Assembly: GCA_009886095.1 (NCBI GenBank)
Contig: VFJL01000035.1
Coordinates: forward strand, 1-36,330
Direction of reading: 5' to 3'
Length of the DNA stretch: 36,330 nt
Origin: Nitrosomonadales bacterium
Lineage (GTDB): Bacteria > Pseudomonadota > Gammaproteobacteria > Burkholderiales > Nitrosomonadaceae
Shown: piece after piece, positions 33,749-36,330 of the stretch
Numbering within the stretch: position 1 is the stretch's first letter
How the letters are laid out: every line of letters starts with the position of its first letter
The notes under the pieces: model-generated
The model's input: only the letters and a program-made list of their open reading frames with translations
Databases searched by the model: none
Told to the model about the DNA's origin: nothing
Made by a program: the position numbers and the translations under genes

Positions 33749-34600
33749 TTACTTCTTTGTCTTCGTTTGGATGCTGAAAGCTTTTGCCGCGCGTACCGTT
33801 GCTTCGCACTCGAGTTGTGGTACCTGATCGTAGCCTTCGTGCCGCAGTGAGCTGCGGACGCGCGTCAGCAATTCGCTACGAGAAACGTTGCCGCCAGCAT
33901 CGCGCATATGCTTGCAAAAATAGTAAGTGAAAGCGCCATTGTAGGTGCCGCTGATGGATGCGTCTGCCGATGTTTGGTTATCCCTGCAGCCTGCCCACAG
34001 AATATGGTGTACGGTGCTGCGCTTGGGCGACTGGAAGCCACGCTTCGGCTTGAGAGTGTCCTCTTCCCCCTCGTGGCGGCAGACGATGTCCATGGGCGGC
34101 GAGAGGAAACGTGGCATTGAGGCATTCTTCGGCCCCAGCTCAACGGGTCTACCCAAACCCGCTTCCCTGAGACCAGTACCCGAGTGACAGGCATCCAGGA
34201 AAACCTCCAGCAGAACGCCAGCAGGCAGCGCTTTGAATGTCTTGTTGAGATCATCATCGGTGATGAAAGTGCCGTCCCAGTCCATGTCGTAAGGGCAGAT
34301 CAATTCATCCATGTTATCGCTCAATTCGTCTCCGTCCCGGTCTCGGATTTGCGAGCCATGACCCGAGTAATGGAACACCAGATAGTCTCCCGCTTTGGCA
34401 TTTTTGGTGAGCCAACCGAGCCGGGTCATGATGTTTGCCTTGGTGGCGCGACGGTCGGTCAGGACGCGAATATCCTTGTTGGTGAAGCCGAGATAGGTGG
34501 TTAATATGCTGCGCATATTAGTGACATCATTGATGCAACCGCTCAGGTCATTGATCGATTTATAATCGTTGATGCCTACCATAAGAGCTTTTTTTGTCAT
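33749..34600 (-). CDS. Metacaspase-like caspase-fold cysteine peptidase (C14)
   Basis: The 283-aa product is a stand-alone caspase-hemoglobinase-fold protease. The catalytic dyad is His81 in LVFHYSGHGSQ and Cys138 in LEVFLDACHSGTG. The acidic stretch IRDRDGDELSDNMDELICPY is typical of calcium-regulated type I-like metacaspases. Cleavage after Arg or Lys would be expected. GGAGG lies five nt before the ATG. It has no signal peptide, transmembrane segment or fused sensor domain, so any trigger must be in trans. It leads a two-gene operon with the lysozyme-like gene. The 275-bp upstream gap shows only a 7-bp hairpin at 34702-34725. Confidence 0.88.
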   Translation of the reverse strand: MTKKALMVGINDYKSINDLSGCINDVTNMRSILTTYLGFTNKDIRVLTDRRATKANIMTRLGWLTKNAKAGDYLVFHYSGHGSQIRDRDGDELSDNMDELICPYDMDWDGTFITDDDLNKTFKALPAGVLLEVFLDACHSGTGLREAGLGRPVELGPKNASMPRFLSPPMDIVCRHEGEEDTLKPKRGFQSPKRSTVHHILWAGCRDNQTSADASISGTYNGAFTYYFCKHMRDAGGNVSRSELLTRVRSSLRHEGYDQVPQLECEATVRAAKAFSIQTKTKK

Positions 34601-34875
34601 GATTTCCTCCAGTTATATTGCGTTTATTCCGGGCCACCCAAAACTTCCTTCACAAAAGTCAGTGATCAGGCTCCTGTTGACACATCGGTCAGACTTTAGT
34701 GTCCTGCTTTCGTCGAGTAGCAGGAAACTCAGCCCTTTGAATTAAGATAGAAAATCCAAATCCATAAATCAAATTATTCGCGAATTGAGGGGGCAAACTA
34801 ACGAGCGACCTCTTCAGGGCACCTTGAATCCACTTCATCAAATCAGTAAAAATTTTAAGCTGGATCTATTCAGAT

Positions 34876-35949
34876 CTAATGTACCCGATTCGGAAACAGG
34901 TCAAAGCGGCGTGGCTTGATGAAGACCTGATCACCTCGCACCAATTGCAATTCGCGAAAACGTTCCTTGCTGATCTCGACCTGGATGGGGTTCTTATCGT
35001 TACTGTCTTCACGGATCAACTCCAGCCGCACTATTGGACCGACCGAGAGAACATGAGTCACGCGCGCCGCCAGTGCCGCCTCATCCTTGGCAATACGGTC
35101 GACTTCAATATCGTGAGGCCGCACATAAGCAGTGGCCGCAAGTTCCTCTGCTTCGGCGTGTTCGGGCGCGTCGACTTCGATGCCATCAATCCAAGCGCGC
35201 CCGCGGTGCAGTCGGCTATGGAACAGGTTTACATTACCGAGAAATTCATAGACGAAGGGACTTGCCGGGTTCTCATAGACCTCGTCCGGCGTGCCGACCT
35301 GCTCGATGCGGCCTCCATTCATGACCACCACCCGATCCGCCACTTCCAGAGCTTCTTCCTGGTCATGGGTGACAAATACGCTGGTGATGTGCATGTCATC
35401 ATGCAGCCTCCGTAGCCAGGAACGCAACTCCTTGCGCACCTTGGCATCAAGCGCACCGAAGGGTTCGTCCAGCAATAATACCTTCGGCTCCACCGCCAGC
35501 GCTCGTGCCAAAGCAATACGCTGACGCTGTCCACCGGAGAGTTGGTGCGGATAGCGCTCAGCCAACCAGTCAAGCTGTACCAGTTTCAGCAGATCATGGA
35601 CGCGATCACGTATCTCTGCATCTGGAGGGCGAACGTTCTTCGGACGCACACGCAAACCGAAAGCAACGTTCTCGAAAATTGTCATATTACGGAACAGCGC
35701 ATAGTGCTGGAATACGAAACCCACTTGCCGCTCGCGCACATGCTGGTCGGTAGCGTCTTCACCTTGAAACAGCACCTGACCAGCATCCGCCACATCGAGT
35801 CCCGCAATCACGCGCAGTAGCGTAGTTTTTCCTGAGCCCGAAGGGCCAAGCAACGCGAGCAGTTCGCCCGAACGCACCTCCAGACTGACGTCACGTAGCG
35901 CAGCAAAAGTTCCGAACTGCTTGGATAGATTACGCACTTCGATGCTCAT
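34876..35949 (-). CDS. cysA: Sulfate/thiosulfate ABC transporter ATP-binding protein
   Basis: CysA powers uptake of sulfate through CysT/CysW. The 357-aa product has Walker [13 protein letters not shown], the Q-loop FVFQHYALF, the signature [15 protein letters not shown], Walker [17 protein letters not shown] and the H-loop [13 protein letters not shown]-terminal regulatory beta-domain covers the last 120 residues ([33 protein letters not shown]). The second of two in-frame ATGs is chosen: AAGGAG lies seven nt before it but touches the first. The gene overlaps the end of cysW by 20 bp. Confidence 0.93.
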   Translation of the reverse strand: MSIEVRNLSKQFGTFAALRDVSLEVRSGELLALLGPSGSGKTTLLRVIAGLDVADAGQVLFQGEDATDQHVRERQVGFVFQHYALFRNMTIFENVAFGLRVRPKNVRPPDAEIRDRVHDLLKLVQLDWLAERYPHQLSGGQRQRIALARALAVEPKVLLLDEPFGALDAKVRKELRSWLRRLHDDMHITSVFVTHDQEEALEVADRVVVMNGGRIEQVGTPDEVYENPASPFVYEFLGNVNLFHSRLHRGRAWIDGIEVDAPEHAEAEELAATAYVRPHDIEVDRIAKDEAALAARVTHVLSVGPIVRLELIREDSNDKNPIQVEISKERFRELQLVRGDQVFIKPRRFDLFPNRVH

Positions 35950-36330
35950 TGGCATTCTCCTTATGTTGCGTGATCCTGGATTCGACCACTGTCTTCAGTG
36001 CCAGCGTCACGAGTGCAAGCAGCGCCAACAAAGATGCCACTGCGAATGCAGCCGCAAAATTATACTCGTTGTAGAGGATCTCAACGTGCAGTGGCAGAGT
36101 GTTTGTGCTGCCGCGAATGTGGCCGGATACTACCGATACCGCACCAAACTCACCCATCGCCCGCGCGTTGCAAAGAATGGTGCCATACAGCAGACCCCAT
36201 TTAATATTCGGCAACGTTACTCGGGAGAAAGTTTGCCAGCCGTTCGCGCCCAACGCCACCGCTGCCTCCTCCTCCTCGGTACCCTGTGCCTGCATCAGTG
36301 GAATCAACTCGCGCGCGATAAATGGGACAG
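35930..36330 (-). CDS. cysW: Sulfate ABC transporter permease CysW, C-terminal part (cut by window edge)
   Basis: This is an inner-membrane permease subunit of the sulfate transporter. The visible 132 codons continue off the right end of the window. They include [20 protein letters not shown], the EAA-loop motif [20 protein letters not shown] that contacts Cys[14 protein letters not shown], and the last transmembrane helices. The stop lies 20 bp inside the cysA frame, so translation is coupled. The operon order cysT-cysW-cysA is the common one; cysT and any binding protein would be beyond this window. Confidence 0.93.
   Translation of the reverse strand, partial: VPFIARELIPLMQAQGTEEEEAAVALGANGWQTFSRVTLPNIKWGLLYGTILCNARAMGEFGAVSVVSGHIRGSTNTLPLHVEILYNEYNFAAAFAVASLLALLALVTLALKTVVESRITQHKENANEHRSA

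Noticed and set aside
34702-34725. 7-bp hairpin downstream of cysA as its terminator
   Set aside because: No U-tract follows on the minus strand and the stem is short with a 10-nt loop; it may be fortuitous.
34801-34840. A third copy of the MITE-like repeat near GGGCACCTTGAATCC
   Set aside because: Only the few terminal bases resemble the repeat; the internal blocks shared by copies A and B are missing.
1-36330. CRISPR array, rRNA, tRNA or prophage structural genes
   Set aside because: No regular direct repeats with unique spacers, no RNA gene signatures and no phage structural proteins were found by reading both strands.

Overview
This window looks like a chromosomal segment from a betaproteobacterium of the Nitrosomonadales type (Nitrosomonas, Nitrosospira or Gallionella relatives). 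That placement rests on how the proteins read (str operon, BamD/RluD/PgeF block, class I FbaB, DUF3025), the intermediate GC content and the MITE-like repeats. It is an inference; no rRNA or tRNA gene is present to confirm it.

Layout. (1) 1-3455, minus strand: the str operon rpsL-rpsG-fusA-tuf (tuf is cut by the window edge), with a near-consensus sigma-70 promoter at 3427-3455. (2) 3593-6687, minus: mcl-mtkA-mtkB, encoding malyl-CoA lyase and the two subunits of malate-CoA ligase. Together they interconvert malate, malyl-CoA, acetyl-CoA and glyoxylate. (3) 6688-17410: housekeeping genes (rimO, a ZIP metal transporter, pgeF-rluD divergent from bamD, uspA, a GlpF-type channel, tesA divergent from ybbA, ettA, a small secreted protein). 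Two copies of a 134-140 bp palindromic MITE-like repeat sit in intergenic DNA at 6728 and 13445. (4) 17501-22171, minus: a Lon-family protease and an arsD-arsA pair with no arsenite pump beside it. (5) 22172-22872 is a 0.7 kb stretch with only ORF fragments. (6) 22873-28291: fbaB, a glycerophosphodiesterase, a DUF3025 gene overlapping an MFS transporter, a membrane-anchored alpha/beta hydrolase and ppa.

(7) 28392-29768 is the most distinctive accessory stretch. It reads as the decayed remains of an integron gene-cassette array: one intact cassette-like ORF, three attC-like sites in the same orientation (two inside a 95 bp direct repeat), an IS-transposase scrap, and a DUF1841 gene broken by two in-frame TAG codons. 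No integrase is in the window.

(8) 29847-34600 holds a secreted FGE/SUMF1-fold protein that lacks the catalytic cysteine pair, a papain/C39-like cysteine peptidase overlapping a 165-aa gene of unknown function, and, facing them, an operon of a metacaspase and a peptidoglycan-binding lysozyme-like protein. This cluster of two cysteine proteases and a wall hydrolase beside a cassette array is the best candidate here for an undescribed system; its function is not known. (9) 34876-36330, minus: the end of a sulfate ABC transporter operon (cysW partial, cysA).
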